From JAHFUA01 sp963733935 (GTDB lineage Bacteria; Acidobacteriota; Terriglobia; Terriglobales; Acidobacteriaceae): a stretch of DNA of 64,000 bases. Positions 8,529 to 18,164 of this stretch are shown here, piece after piece. The stretch spans positions 434,001 to 498,000 of the forward strand of contig CAVTEQ010000014.1 of assembly GCA_963733935.1 (NCBI GenBank). The letters run 5' to 3'. Under the pieces are notes generated by a model, which was not told the origin of the DNA, made no database searches, and saw nothing but the letters and a program-made list of their open reading frames with translations. The stretch's first letter is position 1, and every line of letters begins with the position of its first letter. The position numbers and the translations under genes are program-made.

Positions 8529-10553
8529 ATGAGACAACTTAACGGGTCGGTTTCGGTGGACGAAGAGATCAGAGTTTGCTCACCGGCCAACATCTCACAG
8601 AACCAATTCCGCTCAGGTACGAACTGGCCGCTCTTCGCAATCATCGTTGCGGTGGCAGCCCTCATTTATTTGGGCTGCGTGGTTTCGCCTCCTTCTTTAA
8701 TGGACGATGTGGATGCGGTGCAGGCGCAGATCGCCCGCAACATGCTCTCTTCAGGCGACTGGGTTACGGCCCATCTCGACGGTATTGCCTTCCTGGAAAA
8801 ACCTCCACTTGTCTACTGGACGATGGCGGTTTCGTACAAATTACTCGGGGTGCACGACTGGGTAGCGCGCATTCCGGAGGCGCTCTCCGCCATCGCGCTC
8901 TGCGGTCTGACCGTAGCTTTCGGGATCTGGGCGTTCGGCAAGTGGGCGGGGTTCTACGCTGGTTTGTGCATGGCCACCTGCGTGGGATTGTTCCTCTTCA
9001 CTCGCATCCTGCTTCCCGACGTGATGTTCACGCTCACCATGGCACTGAGCATGTGGGCTTTCCTGCGGGCGTTGGATGAAGAGGAACGGCACCCCCGCTT
9101 GTGGGCGCTGATCTTTGCTGCCAGCATGGGAACCGGACTGCTGCTCAAGAGCCTTATTGCGGTGGTCTTGCCGCTGGCCGCCTGCGCGATTTATCTTGCG
9201 CTTACACGCCGCTTGTTCTCTGCCGCAACGTGGAAACGGCTTCATCCTCTCAGCGGGCTCCTGATGATCCTTGCCATCGCCGTGCCCTGGCACGTGCTGG
9301 CCACGCTGCGCAATCCGCCCTATTTCGCTTGGACCTTGCACAGCGGACGCGGCGAGTATCATGGTTTTCTGTGGTTCTTCTTCATCAACGAGCAGCTTCT
9401 GCGTTTCCTGAACCTGCGTTATCCGCGGGATTACGACACCGTACCTCGAGCATATTTCTGGCTCTTGCACCTGCTGTGGTTGTTTCCGTGGAGCGTCTAC
9501 CTTCCCGCCGTCGCCAAACTCTCCTTCAAAGCAGGCGACCGTGCAGGACGGGTGCGGCTGCTGGCCCTGTGCTGGGCTGGTTTTGTGCTGGCCTTTTTTA
9601 CATTCTCCACCACGCAGGAGTATTACTCGATGCCGATTTATCCGGCGCTGGCGCTGCTGCTGGGTTCGGCAATGGCCGCAGGCGGTGACTGGATACGCCG
9701 CGGCACGCGGGTGCTTTCCGTGATCGGCATAGTCCTGGCGGTAGCGTTATTCACGCTTTGGCTGCAGACCCGCACTCTGGATGCGCCAGGCGATATTTCC
9801 CGGGCGCTCAGCCAGCATCCCCAGGCCTACACGCTCGCGCTGGGGCACATGCAGGACCTGACGCTGAAATCGTTCGCGTATCTTCGGCTGCCCGTTCTGC
9901 TGGCCGCATTGGCGTTCTTGATCGGCGGCCTGGGATCGTTACTTACCAAATATCGACACGCCTTTCTGGCTACCGCGTTGATGATGGTGTTATTGTTCCA
10001 CGCCAGCCGTCTGGCGATGGTGTCGTTCGATCCGTACTTGTCCTCGCGTCCTCTGGCACGGGAACTGCTTCGACTGCCGCAGGGCCAACTGATCGTGGAC
10101 CGCCACTACTACACCTTCGCCTCCGTGTTCTTCTACACAGGTCGGGACGCCCTGCTGTTGAATGGCCGGTTCAACAGCATGGAGTACGCTTCCTACGCTC
10201 CCAACGCGCCCCAGGTCTATATTGATGACGCCAAGTTTCGCAGCCTGTGGTTGCAGCCGGAGCGACGCTACCTTCTGGCGAGGCAAGCGGAGTGGCCGCG
10301 TTTTGAGACGCTGGTCGGACGGGAACCCCTCAGCGTGGTCGCCATCAGCGGGGGGAAATTCCTGGCCACAAATCATCCGCTTGAGAGCACCGTCAAGCCG
10401 CAACCTCTCGCAGGTCTGGGCTCCAGCTCTTACGGCATGCAGTCATACGAACCGGCCGAGTCGAAGGATTCCGCGCTTCTCCCTCATGTTCCTGGGGGCA
10501 GGCTCGGAAGTAGCGTTCCAGCAAACATCCACAGCTCTGAGGAGGGCACATGA
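8529..10553 (+). CDS. GT39/ArnT-like integral membrane glycosyltransferase
   Basis: About 674 aa with many membrane segments and a GT-C fold. The first periplasmic loop carries the acidic pair in LMDDVDAVQAQIARNM followed by GIAFLEKPPLVYW, typical of ArnT/PMT_2 enzymes that move a sugar from an undecaprenyl phosphate carrier to lipid A or another periplasmic acceptor. ATG 8529 is used; a TTG at 8502 is also in frame. The stop overlaps the start of the SqdB-like gene (ATGA), so they form an operon with the flippase pair upstream. The C-terminal 200 residues form a periplasmic domain. The acceptor and sugar are unknown. Confidence 0.85.
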   Translation: MRQLNGSVSVDEEIRVCSPANISQNQFRSGTNWPLFAIIVAVAALIYLGCVVSPPSLMDDVDAVQAQIARNMLSSGDWVTAHLDGIAFLEKPPLVYWTMAVSYKLLGVHDWVARIPEALSAIALCGLTVAFGIWAFGKWAGFYAGLCMATCVGLFLFTRILLPDVMFTLTMALSMWAFLRALDEEERHPRLWALIFAASMGTGLLLKSLIAVVLPLAACAIYLALTRRLFSAATWKRLHPLSGLLMILAIAVPWHVLATLRNPPYFAWTLHSGRGEYHGFLWFFFINEQLLRFLNLRYPRDYDTVPRAYFWLLHLLWLFPWSVYLPAVAKLSFKAGDRAGRVRLLALCWAGFVLAFFTFSTTQEYYSMPIYPALALLLGSAMAAGGDWIRRGTRVLSVIGIVLAVALFTLWLQTRTLDAPGDISRALSQHPQAYTLALGHMQDLTLKSFAYLRLPVLLAALAFLIGGLGSLLTKYRHAFLATALMMVLLFHASRLAMVSFDPYLSSRPLARELLRLPQGQLIVDRHYYTFASVFFYTGRDALLLNGRFNSMEYASYAPNAPQVYIDDAKFRSLWLQPERRYLLARQAEWPRFETLVGREPLSVVAISGGKFLATNHPLESTVKPQPLAGLGSSSYGMQSYEPAESKDSALLPHVPGGRLGSSVPANIHSSEEGT

Positions 10554-11800
10554 GGGTTGCCGTACTGGGGGGGGATGGTTATTGCGGATGGGCGACAGCG
10601 TTGTATCTGTCGAGAAAAGGGCACACCGTCGCAATTGTAGACAATTTCTTGCGCCGCCAGTGGGATCATGAGCTGGGCGCCCAGACCTTGACCCCGATTC
10701 GTCCCCTGGCAGAGCGATTGAGCGTCTGGCGGGAACTCACCGGCAACTTTGTCGAGTCTTTCGTCGGAGACGTGACCGACTTCGATTTTGTCTCCGCCAT
10801 GATGCGCGAGTTCGAGCCGGAAGCCCTGGTGCATTTCGCCGAGCAACGCTCGGCGCCCTATTCGATGATCGACCGCAAACACGCGGTCTTCACCCAGGTC
10901 AACAATGTGGTCGGCACGTTGAACCTGCTCTTCGCTCTGCGCGAGTTCTGCCCCGACTGCCATCTGATCAAGCTCGGGACCATGGGAGAGTACGGCACTC
11001 CCAACATCGATATCGAAGAGGGCTACATCACCATCGAACACAACGGCCGCAAAGATTTGCTGCCGTTCCCCAAGCAGGCCGGCTCCTTCTATCACTTATC
11101 GAAGGTGCATGACAGCCACAACATGATGTTCGCGTGCAAGGTTTGGAAACTGCGTGCCACCGATCTCAATCAAGGCGTGGTGTATGGAACCATGACCGAG
11201 GAGACCGCTCTCGACGAGGCGCTGATCAACCGTTTCGACTACGATGAGGTCTTCGGCACCGTTCTCAACCGCTTCTGCGCCCAGGCCGCCATCGGCCATC
11301 CCCTCACCGTGTACGGCAAAGGGGGACAGACGCGCGGCTTTCTCGATATTCGCGACACCGTGCGCTGTGTTGAGATCGCTTGTCTGAATCCTCCGGCCCA
11401 TGGCGAATGCCGCGTCTTCAACCAATTCACAGAACAGTTTACTGTTCTGGAGCTGGCGGAAATGGTGCGGTCGGCAGGAACCAATCTTGGCCTGGCGGTG
11501 GAGATCGATCGCCTGCCCGATCCTCGGGTTGAAGCCGAAGAGCATTATTACAACGCCAAACACTCGAAGCTGATCGATCTCGGGTTGCAGCCCCATTACT
11601 TGTCGGAGTCGCTGCTGGATTCCCTGATGAACATCGCTATCCAATACCGCGACCGTATCGACACCTCGCTCATTCTGCCGCGGGTTAACTGGCGGTGCCC
11701 CAACAACGATCGACGCTCTCGTCTGGGTCAATCGGCGGATGAAGCTGCCGAGGCAGTGCCCATCGAGGATGCAGAGCTGGCGAGAAAACGGTCCGCCTAG
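10550..11800 (+). CDS. sqdB: UDP-sulfoquinovose synthase-like NAD-dependent epimerase
   Basis: A 416-aa extended SDR enzyme. The N-terminus has the NAD-binding pattern GGDGYCGWATALYLS, then DNFLRRQWD, and the family hallmark TMGEYGTPNIDIEEG around residue 145, with YHLSKVHDS as the catalytic Tyr-Lys region. These are the signatures of SQD1/SqdB and archaeal Agl3, which build UDP-sulfoquinovose from UDP-glucose and sulfite. The match is strong, but product specificity needs biochemistry. The gene overlaps the ArnT-like gene by four bases. No SqdD/SqdX glycosyltransferase is seen, so a destination other than the photosynthetic sulfolipid is likely. Confidence 0.85.
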   Translation: MRVAVLGGDGYCGWATALYLSRKGHTVAIVDNFLRRQWDHELGAQTLTPIRPLAERLSVWRELTGNFVESFVGDVTDFDFVSAMMREFEPEALVHFAEQRSAPYSMIDRKHAVFTQVNNVVGTLNLLFALREFCPDCHLIKLGTMGEYGTPNIDIEEGYITIEHNGRKDLLPFPKQAGSFYHLSKVHDSHNMMFACKVWKLRATDLNQGVVYGTMTEETALDEALINRFDYDEVFGTVLNRFCAQAAIGHPLTVYGKGGQTRGFLDIRDTVRCVEIACLNPPAHGECRVFNQFTEQFTVLELAEMVRSAGTNLGLAVEIDRLPDPRVEAEEHYYNAKHSKLIDLGLQPHYLSESLLDSLMNIAIQYRDRIDTSLILPRVNWRCPNNDRRSRLGQSADEAAEAVPIEDAELARKRSA

Positions 11801-11837
11801 AGCGGGTGCCGAGAGTGCTTCGTGAAAGATCACGTGT

Positions 11838-11895
11838 CAGGGCATGACTTCAGTCGTGCCGTAACTGGCCCCCTCATCTTGGGCTTCAGCCCCTG
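11838..11895. repeat. Dispersed double-palindrome element, copy 1
   Basis: Two short palindromes lie in the gap after the SqdB-like gene: GGCATGACTTCAGTCGTGCC and GGGCTTCAGCCCC, about 20 bases apart. The same two palindromes occur in the opposite order and orientation at 30902-30960. This is a REP-like intergenic element; its function is unknown. Confidence 0.65.
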
Positions 11896-11967
11896 CGTGT
11901 TGCAGAGCTTTCCAAGGCTCGGGACTTGGGCGGACTTCTGTGGAATCGAACACCCCAACGGACAGCT

Positions 11968-13140
11968 TCACCCTCCCACCGCAGTGGGGGTTACCGGGAC
12001 GAGCCTGCCTTCGCGGATGAAGTACTCCTGATCCCTCCAGCGAATGCTCTTGCGGCCGAAGCTGATGAGCCAGATGAAGAACGCCAGACCGTCCCAGATG
12101 GGGAGCAGGGGCAGCTTCTGCCAAAGCCCTCGCTGCTTCAGGCCCCGGATGCCGATGACCCATACCATGGCTATGCGCAAGGCCAAATACCCGCCAAGAT
12201 AACTCAGGGCCGCTGCCGCCGAAGGGTGGGTGGCCACGGCTGCCAGCGACCAGGCCAAGCCGTGAGTAAAGATCAGACCCAGGTGGCCCCAGGGGCGCAT
12301 GTGCCGCATCACGACGATCCAACGCAAGCGCTTGTGGAAGAGATCACGCAGAGAGTGATAGTCCGGCACGGTCACGACCGAATAAGGCAACAGTTTCACC
12401 TCGAAGCCCTGCTCGGCAATCAGACGCCCCACCAGAAGGTCATCCGCCGGGCGGTTCTCAAGGGCTGCGTAGCCGCCGAAACCGGCCAGACGGGCGCGGG
12501 AGGTGGCGATGGTCGGCCCAAGAGCGAATTTCACCCCATCCAACTGGCGGGCCACCAGGATGCCGGCGTAGAAATCTGAAACCATCCCAATCGATTGCAA
12601 GCTGTGAATCAAACTGCGATCGTCGGCTGGCACGTAAAAGCAGGTCACGGCGCCGACTTTAGGGTCGGCGAGCGGCGCCACCACCGTACGAAGATAATCG
12701 GGTTGCACACGTACATCGCTATCACTGATGACCAGCAAATCGTGCCGGGCCTCTTCCACAAGACGCGCCAGCTTGGCCACTTTGTCGTTGGGCGCGTTGC
12801 GGCCCGATCCTAAGAGCACTCGAATACTGCGTTCCGGAAAGTCGCGGGATAACTTTTCGATCACCGGAAGCGCGGGGTCGTTGGCGCTGTCCACGCAGAA
12901 GAGGATTTCGTAATCTGGATAGTCCTGCCGGCAAAAACTGGCGAAGTTTTCGTAGGCATCCGGATCCAGTCCGCGGATGGGCTTGAGGTTGCTAATGGGG
13001 CGCATCGGGCCGGGTTGCGCCGCATTCGGAGCTGCCGAGCCGTGGAAGTATCTCCAGGAACTGTACAGGGCGATCAGATAATAGATGAACGGGATGGCAG
13101 CGATGCCGAGGAACAGAGAGTCAGCCAGCTTCCATATCAT
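11968..13140 (-). CDS. hpnI: HpnI / ceramide glucosyltransferase-like GT2 family enzyme
   Basis: A 390-aa membrane glycosyltransferase. One N-terminal membrane segment precedes a GT2 domain with CVDSANDP, ISDSDVRVQPDYL, RPADDLLVGRL and KRLRWIVVMR, corresponding to the D1, D2, D3 and RxxRW motifs of the GT21 group. Two or three C-terminal segments follow. HpnI transfers N-acetylglucosamine to bacteriohopanetetrol; relatives glucosylate ceramide or diacylglycerol. No squalene-hopene cyclase or other hpn gene is in the window, so the acceptor is uncertain. It converges on the sulfoquinovose-synthase-like gene across a palindrome repeat. Confidence 0.82.
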   Translation of the reverse strand: MIWKLADSLFLGIAAIPFIYYLIALYSSWRYFHGSAAPNAAQPGPMRPISNLKPIRGLDPDAYENFASFCRQDYPDYEILFCVDSANDPALPVIEKLSRDFPERSIRVLLGSGRNAPNDKVAKLARLVEEARHDLLVISDSDVRVQPDYLRTVVAPLADPKVGAVTCFYVPADDRSLIHSLQSIGMVSDFYAGILVARQLDGVKFALGPTIATSRARLAGFGGYAALENRPADDLLVGRLIAEQGFEVKLLPYSVVTVPDYHSLRDLFHKRLRWIVVMRHMRPWGHLGLIFTHGLAWSLAAVATHPSAAAALSYLGGYLALRIAMVWVIGIRGLKQRGLWQKLPLLPIWDGLAFFIWLISFGRKSIRWRDQEYFIREGRLVPVTPTAVGG

Positions 13141-13226
13141 TCGAGTTCCTCAGAAATATTCGCCTGCGTGTGCCGGGACAATGCAAGAGCATAGCAAAAA
13201 GCCAACCGAAGAATTGCGGGCGCCGG

Positions 13227-14429
13227 CTATACCCGCTCCAGGATCGCAGCCATGCCCTGGCCGACACCGATGCACAGCGTCACCAGCGCGTAACGCCCGC
13301 TCTGCCGCTCCAGTTGCCGAACGGCCGTGAGCGCCAAGCGCGCGCCCGATGCGCCCAAGGGGTGGCCGATGGCAATGGCGCCGCCGTTGGGGTTCAGTCG
13401 CGGATCGTCGTATGCGATCTGCATTTGCTTCAGGCAGCCTAGCACCTGCGGGGCGAATGCCTCGTTGATTTCCATGACGTCCATGTCCTGGAGCGACAAA
13501 GCAGTGCGCTCCATGCACTTCTTTGTCGCGAGTACGGGGCCCATGCCCATAATGCGCGGCGGGACACCGGTAACGGCGCTCGCCACGATGCGAGCCCGCG
13601 GCTTCGCCCCAAATTTCTCCCCGGCGTCGATCGACCCGATCACCAGCCCGGCGGCGCCGTCGTTGATGCCGGAGGCGCTGCCCGCCGTGGTGATCCCGCC
13701 CTCGAATAGCGGACGCAGCTTGGCCAGACCCTCGACCGTTGTCTCTGGGCGCGGATGCTCGTCGTCGGCCACTACAGTTGGAGGGCCTCTGTGGCTAGGC
13801 ACCGGTACAGGTAGAAGTTCGTCCTGATAAAAGCCGGCCTGCTTAGCTTGAGCGTACCGTGACTGCGAGGCGAAGGCGAAGGCATCGGACTCGCTGCGGC
13901 TGATGCCGACTTCGCGCGCGATGTTATCCGCCGTCTCCGCAAGGCTGTCATTGCCAAACCCGGCGACGAAACACGGATTGGGAAAGCGCGCACCCAAGGC
14001 AGTATCGAACATCTTCACGTCGCGTCCGTAAGCCGACTCCGCCTTGCTCATGGCAAAGGGAGCTCGGCTCATGCTCTCGACGCCGCCTGCAAGAAACAAA
14101 TCGCCTTCACCGCAGCGCACCGCATGCGCCGCCGTGATGACCGCGGCCAGTCCCGAGGAACACAAGCGGTTGATGGTCTGCCCAGCAACTTCCACGGGGA
14201 GTCCGGCCAGCAGCCCGGCATGACGGGCGACATTGCGCGAATCTTCCCCGGCTTGATTGGCGCAGCCCAGCACCACGTCCTCATACGCCTCGGGCGGAAA
14301 TGGATTTCGCTCGACCAGCGCCTTCAGCACCATGGCCGCCAGGTCGTCGGGGCGAATTGCCGCCAGCTTCCCCGCGTGGCGCCCGATGGGCGTGCGGATC
14401 ACGTCGTAGATGTAGGCTTCTCGGGACAC
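13227..14429 (-). CDS. Acetyl-CoA acyltransferase (thiolase, 3-oxoadipyl-CoA type)
   Basis: A 400-aa thiolase of normal length. The nucleophilic Cys90 lies in TINRLCSSGL, the His of GGAIAIGHPLGASGAR is near residue 353, and the second Cys is in LCIGVGQG near the end; NEAFAPQ is also present. It cleaves or forms 3-ketoacyl-CoA with CoA. Sequence flavour is closest to PcaF/PaaJ 3-oxoadipyl-CoA thiolases, but substrate choice in this family is hard to call. No other aromatic degradation gene is nearby. It is followed on the same strand by no gene for about 90 bases and preceded by an LLM oxidoreductase gene. Confidence 0.93.
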   Translation of the reverse strand: MSREAYIYDVIRTPIGRHAGKLAAIRPDDLAAMVLKALVERNPFPPEAYEDVVLGCANQAGEDSRNVARHAGLLAGLPVEVAGQTINRLCSSGLAAVITAAHAVRCGEGDLFLAGGVESMSRAPFAMSKAESAYGRDVKMFDTALGARFPNPCFVAGFGNDSLAETADNIAREVGISRSESDAFAFASQSRYAQAKQAGFYQDELLPVPVPSHRGPPTVVADDEHPRPETTVEGLAKLRPLFEGGITTAGSASGINDGAAGLVIGSIDAGEKFGAKPRARIVASAVTGVPPRIMGMGPVLATKKCMERTALSLQDMDVMEINEAFAPQVLGCLKQMQIAYDDPRLNPNGGAIAIGHPLGASGARLALTAVRQLERQSGRYALVTLCIGVGQGMAAILERV

Positions 14430-14510
14430 TGCTCGCTATTAGGATGTTCCTTGCGAACCCTAGGATACGGGAGTTGGGCAAGTCAATGAGTTTGGATCTG
14501 TGCCGCTGGT

Positions 14511-15527
14511 TCAACCCTTGAATTCTCTCACCAGCGCCGCCAGCCGTGAGTCATCAACGGCCGCCTCATACGGCTGATACAGGCTGATGCGGTGCAGCAG
14601 TCCGTCGTAGCGCTCGCGCAGCTTGCGGCCGATGTTCTCGTAGGTTCCGCTCACCGCGATCGTGTCGAGCATCTCGTCGCTGATGAGCTCCTTCATTCCC
14701 TTCCAATCGCCCTCAAGCGATTTGGCATGCAGCTCCGGCACGATTCCTTCCCAGCCGTGCGCCGCCAGCACCGGCTCATACGTTCGCGTCGAGGCGTAAA
14801 ACGCAATCTGTTGCTTTACCGCCTCCGCATTCTGAGCACGCTCACGCTCGGTATCTCCAACGACTACGAAGCTGGCCGTCGCGTACTTGAAGTCCTGTTG
14901 CGACCGCCCCGAGGCACGCAGACCTTCCTTGACCGCCGGATGCACGTATTCACGCAGGAACTTGGTCGTGTGGAAGGGATGCACATGCAGGCCATCACAA
15001 ACCTCTCCAGCCATCCGGCACATGTATGGGTTAACGCCTGCGATGAAAACCGGAATCTTGGGATGTGCGATCGGGCCGGGATTGAAGAAGGGCGTCATCA
15101 GATCGAACTTGTAGAACTGACCATCGAACTTAAGCGGCGTTCCGTTCTGCCAGCAATCCCAGATGGCGCGCAACGCCAGCACTACTTCGCGCAACTTCGG
15201 TCCCGGCGATTCGAACTTCACCGAGAAACGCCGCTGGTTGTGCGCCCTCACTTGCGACCCGAGGCCCAGGATGAATCGCCCCGCCGAGGCTTTTTGCAGG
15301 TCCCAGGCTGTGTAGGCCATGACCATCGGACTGCGTGGAAAGGCCACGGCGATCGAGGTTCCGAGCTTGATGGAAGAAGTCGAGGCACTCGCGACGGCCA
15401 AGGGCAGAAATGGATCGTGCTGCGTCTCTGACGTCCAGAGACAGTCGTAGCCGATGGCCTCCATCTTGCGCGCATACTCCGGCATCGCTTGCAGGTCGTA
15501 GTCGCGCACCCCGACGTCGAGCTTCAT
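14511..15527 (-). CDS. LLM-class (F420 or flavin dependent) oxidoreductase
   Basis: A 338-aa TIM-barrel protein of the luciferase-like monooxygenase superfamily. Motifs are MEAIGYDCLWTSETQHDPF, KLGTSIAVAFPRSPMVMAY and GRFILGLGSQVRAHNQRRF, with the cofactor-binding region GPKLREVVLALRAIW. It resembles the F420-dependent TIGR03617-like subgroup, although no F420 synthesis gene is in the window to support the cofactor. It lies on the same strand as, and just upstream of, the thiolase gene (82-base gap), so co-expression is possible. The start ATG 15527 is the first in frame. Confidence 0.88.
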   Translation of the reverse strand: MKLDVGVRDYDLQAMPEYARKMEAIGYDCLWTSETQHDPFLPLAVASASTSSIKLGTSIAVAFPRSPMVMAYTAWDLQKASAGRFILGLGSQVRAHNQRRFSVKFESPGPKLREVVLALRAIWDCWQNGTPLKFDGQFYKFDLMTPFFNPGPIAHPKIPVFIAGVNPYMCRMAGEVCDGLHVHPFHTTKFLREYVHPAVKEGLRASGRSQQDFKYATASFVVVGDTERERAQNAEAVKQQIAFYASTRTYEPVLAAHGWEGIVPELHAKSLEGDWKGMKELISDEMLDTIAVSGTYENIGRKLRERYDGLLHRISLYQPYEAAVDDSRLAALVREFKG

Positions 15528-15545
15528 CGCTCTAGCATTCTAGCC

Positions 15546-17978
15546 CTACGCTAGGCGAATCCAACTTGCCACCGACGGTACTCCGTTGTTATCCACCAGA
15601 AAGAGCATGTACCACCCTGGTGCCGCGAGGTTGCGGTTCTGGGGAACTTTGGCGGTTACGACTCCGCCGGTACGACTGCTGATATCGAGATCGACGAGCC
15701 GCTGGCTGCCGTCGAAGGAGTGGGTCGTCACGCAGTTTCTGATCAGGCTCGCCCAGCGAATGTTGGCAGACTGCGGAGACTTAATCTGAACCACTTGCCC
15801 GTAGGTGCACAGGGCCGGCGCGTCACTGATGGTTGGGCGCGGACCTCGAAACAGGTACGGCGGGCTGAAAACCTCCAGGCGCATCTCCTCTTCCGGATCC
15901 TCGTCCCACTGCACGTGCGTGCCGCCCTCGGGATTGCCGCCGGCGGCAACCACGGTGGCATCGGGCAACAGGATGGCAGTGGAGTGATAGAGGCGCGGCA
16001 CGGTGGAAGGCGCCATCGGCGTCCACGTATCCGTCGCCGGATCGTAGATCTCCGGTGTCAGTGTCGCCAACGGCTGGTCTTCCTGCTTCAGCGATCCGCC
16101 GGTTACAAATACCGTGTGGTCCGGAAGCAAGACTGCGTTCAGATGCAGGCGCGGGAAGTTGAGCGGCGAGGCGGGCACGAAATGCGGATTTGCGTCTTTG
16201 AGATCGACGATGTCCACATTGTCGATGGCATCGGTTTTGTTCGGCTTTCCGGCCGGTCCGCCGCCCATGATCATTACTCTCTGATCCTGCGCGGGAGGAA
16301 GTAAGACGCTCGCCGACTGGTTGCGCATGCCGCCGCCCTCCATGCCGGGCACGGGAGTGATCTGCACCGGATTGTGGGTTAGGTCGATGATGCAGGGATC
16401 GACTTGAAGGTCGTCATCCATGCGCCCGCCATCAAACAGAATCCGGCCATCCGCCATCGGAAACAGGTGAGCATAGAGCGGCAGGCCGGGCAATCCGTTG
16501 GGCAAGTGCAGCATCTGCCAGTTGTTCTGCGCGGGGTTGAAGATTTCGAGCGTCATGTTGTGAGGATTGTTGAAGTCCTCGGTAAGGCCCGTGGCTGCCA
16601 GCGCGCGTCCGTCACCCAGTGGAATGACGGTGGGATACCACCGCCCGTGGGCCATCGACGCCACAAACGACCATTTCTGAGTTACTGGATCGAAGGCTGA
16701 CGCGTCATTGCGTCCGGTAAACGGGTTGTAGTGACCGGTGCCGCCCGCGGAGAGCAGGCGGCCGTCTGGCAGGAAGGTATCGCCGCCGCAGAAGAAGTCG
16801 AAGGGACGTCCGTTGGGCGCCATCAGTGTTGCCGGATGGAAGAAGTTGTTCGGCGGTGCAGCGGTGGGATCCCAAACCACGCTGGTGAACACGCCATCCG
16901 CGACGTTGCCAAAGTCGGGAGCGTCAAAGCGAGTAGCGCTGCTGCCTGAACCGGCGAAGAAAAGTACCTTTCCTTGCGGAAGCAATGCTGCGTGCACTGC
17001 AAGAACGCCGGAGTGGTATGGCAGGAGCTGCCATTGCCCATCGCGCTTGGGATCGGTGTCGAGCGGCAAAACCCGGTAGTATCCGGCGTTTTGCCCCGGC
17101 GGATCGTCGACCATCATCACAGCAATAGACTGCTGTCCATTGTTGATGACCGGCGCGATGCCGCCACCCTGGTTTTCCCACGCGAACCACGCGGGCACAC
17201 CGCGCCACAAACTCCAGTTGGCAACGTTGCCGTTGATGTCGAGATTCTGGCCGACCTTATAGAAGGCCTGATTCTGGTCGACGGCGTTGTCGATTTGGAA
17301 GATGAGCAGGTCGGACCGGCCGCCGTTGTTCATCACCGCGACGCCCACGCCCTGATTCTCCCAGGAAAACCAATCGGGCACGTCGGTCCACGGCGTCCAG
17401 CCGCCGGTTACGTTGCCGTCGGCATCGAGTTTCCTACCGATGCGATAGAGGCCGCGATTCGGCCCGGGCGGGTTATCGACCATGGCGACAATCAGCTCGG
17501 GATTGCCGTCGCCATCCAGGTCGGCGACGGCGATGCCACCATACTGGTTCTCCCATGAGAACCAGTCCGGGATGGCGATCCACGGGCCCCAGCCGCCGGT
17601 GACGTTTCCGTTTGCATCCAGCCGCTTGCCAACGCGGTAGTAGCCCTGGTTCTGGCCGGGCGGATTGTCGATCATAAAGACGATCAGGTCTTTCTGACCG
17701 TCCTTGTCCAGGTCGAACACCGCAACCCCTGCGCCCTGATTCTCGAAGGAGAACCAATCGGGCACGTCGATCCACGGAGTCCATCCTCCGGTCACGTTGC
17801 CTTGCGGATCGAGCCCATGGCCAATGCGGTAGATGCCACGGTTCTGTCCCGGAGGGTTATCGACCGTCAGGACCAGCACATCCTGTTTTCCCGTGCCTGC
17901 CAGGTCTGCGACGGCAATGTTGCCTCCCTGATTTTCGACGGAAAACCAATCTGGAATCTGTACGTAGCCTTTGGGCAT
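15546..17978 (-). CDS. Galactose/glyoxal oxidase-like copper radical oxidase with five N-terminal repeats
   Basis: An 810-aa two-part protein. Residues 1-305 hold five repeats of about 64 residues, each with PDWFSxENQ, a hydrophobic blade strand and DNPPGQN, a FG-GAP/VCBS-like propeller. Residues 320-810 are a kelch propeller plus a C-terminal Ig-like cap (DUF1929) as in galactose and glyoxal oxidases. All copper-radical residues seem present: Cys397 (FFCGGD) and Tyr448 (GRWYPT) for the crosslink, Tyr664-His665 (RLYHST) and His753 (TTHSFDG). Such enzymes oxidise alcohols or aldehydes and release H2O2. No classical signal peptide is visible. A heme peroxidase gene lies 187 bases upstream on the same strand. 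Confidence 0.88.
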   Translation of the reverse strand: MPKGYVQIPDWFSVENQGGNIAVADLAGTGKQDVLVLTVDNPPGQNRGIYRIGHGLDPQGNVTGGWTPWIDVPDWFSFENQGAGVAVFDLDKDGQKDLIVFMIDNPPGQNQGYYRVGKRLDANGNVTGGWGPWIAIPDWFSWENQYGGIAVADLDGDGNPELIVAMVDNPPGPNRGLYRIGRKLDADGNVTGGWTPWTDVPDWFSWENQGVGVAVMNNGGRSDLLIFQIDNAVDQNQAFYKVGQNLDINGNVANWSLWRGVPAWFAWENQGGGIAPVINNGQQSIAVMMVDDPPGQNAGYYRVLPLDTDPKRDGQWQLLPYHSGVLAVHAALLPQGKVLFFAGSGSSATRFDAPDFGNVADGVFTSVVWDPTAAPPNNFFHPATLMAPNGRPFDFFCGGDTFLPDGRLLSAGGTGHYNPFTGRNDASAFDPVTQKWSFVASMAHGRWYPTVIPLGDGRALAATGLTEDFNNPHNMTLEIFNPAQNNWQMLHLPNGLPGLPLYAHLFPMADGRILFDGGRMDDDLQVDPCIIDLTHNPVQITPVPGMEGGGMRNQSASVLLPPAQDQRVMIMGGGPAGKPNKTDAIDNVDIVDLKDANPHFVPASPLNFPRLHLNAVLLPDHTVFVTGGSLKQEDQPLATLTPEIYDPATDTWTPMAPSTVPRLYHSTAILLPDATVVAAGGNPEGGTHVQWDEDPEEEMRLEVFSPPYLFRGPRPTISDAPALCTYGQVVQIKSPQSANIRWASLIRNCVTTHSFDGSQRLVDLDISSRTGGVVTAKVPQNRNLAAPGWYMLFLVDNNGVPSVASWIRLA

Positions 17979-18164
17979 GTCGGCACCTCGCTACAAGCGG
18001 AAGAAGAACAGACTTGTCGCCTGTTCAGAAAAATGCGTGTGAGCTCTGGGCGGAGTAAAACCTGCGAGGCCCAGAGCTATTTGACTGAGCTTCGAAGTGG
18101 AGCGCCCGCCGTTCTGCCGCCTGCACAGGCGCCCCGGTTGACTTGCCCTAACGGTTCCCTGCAG

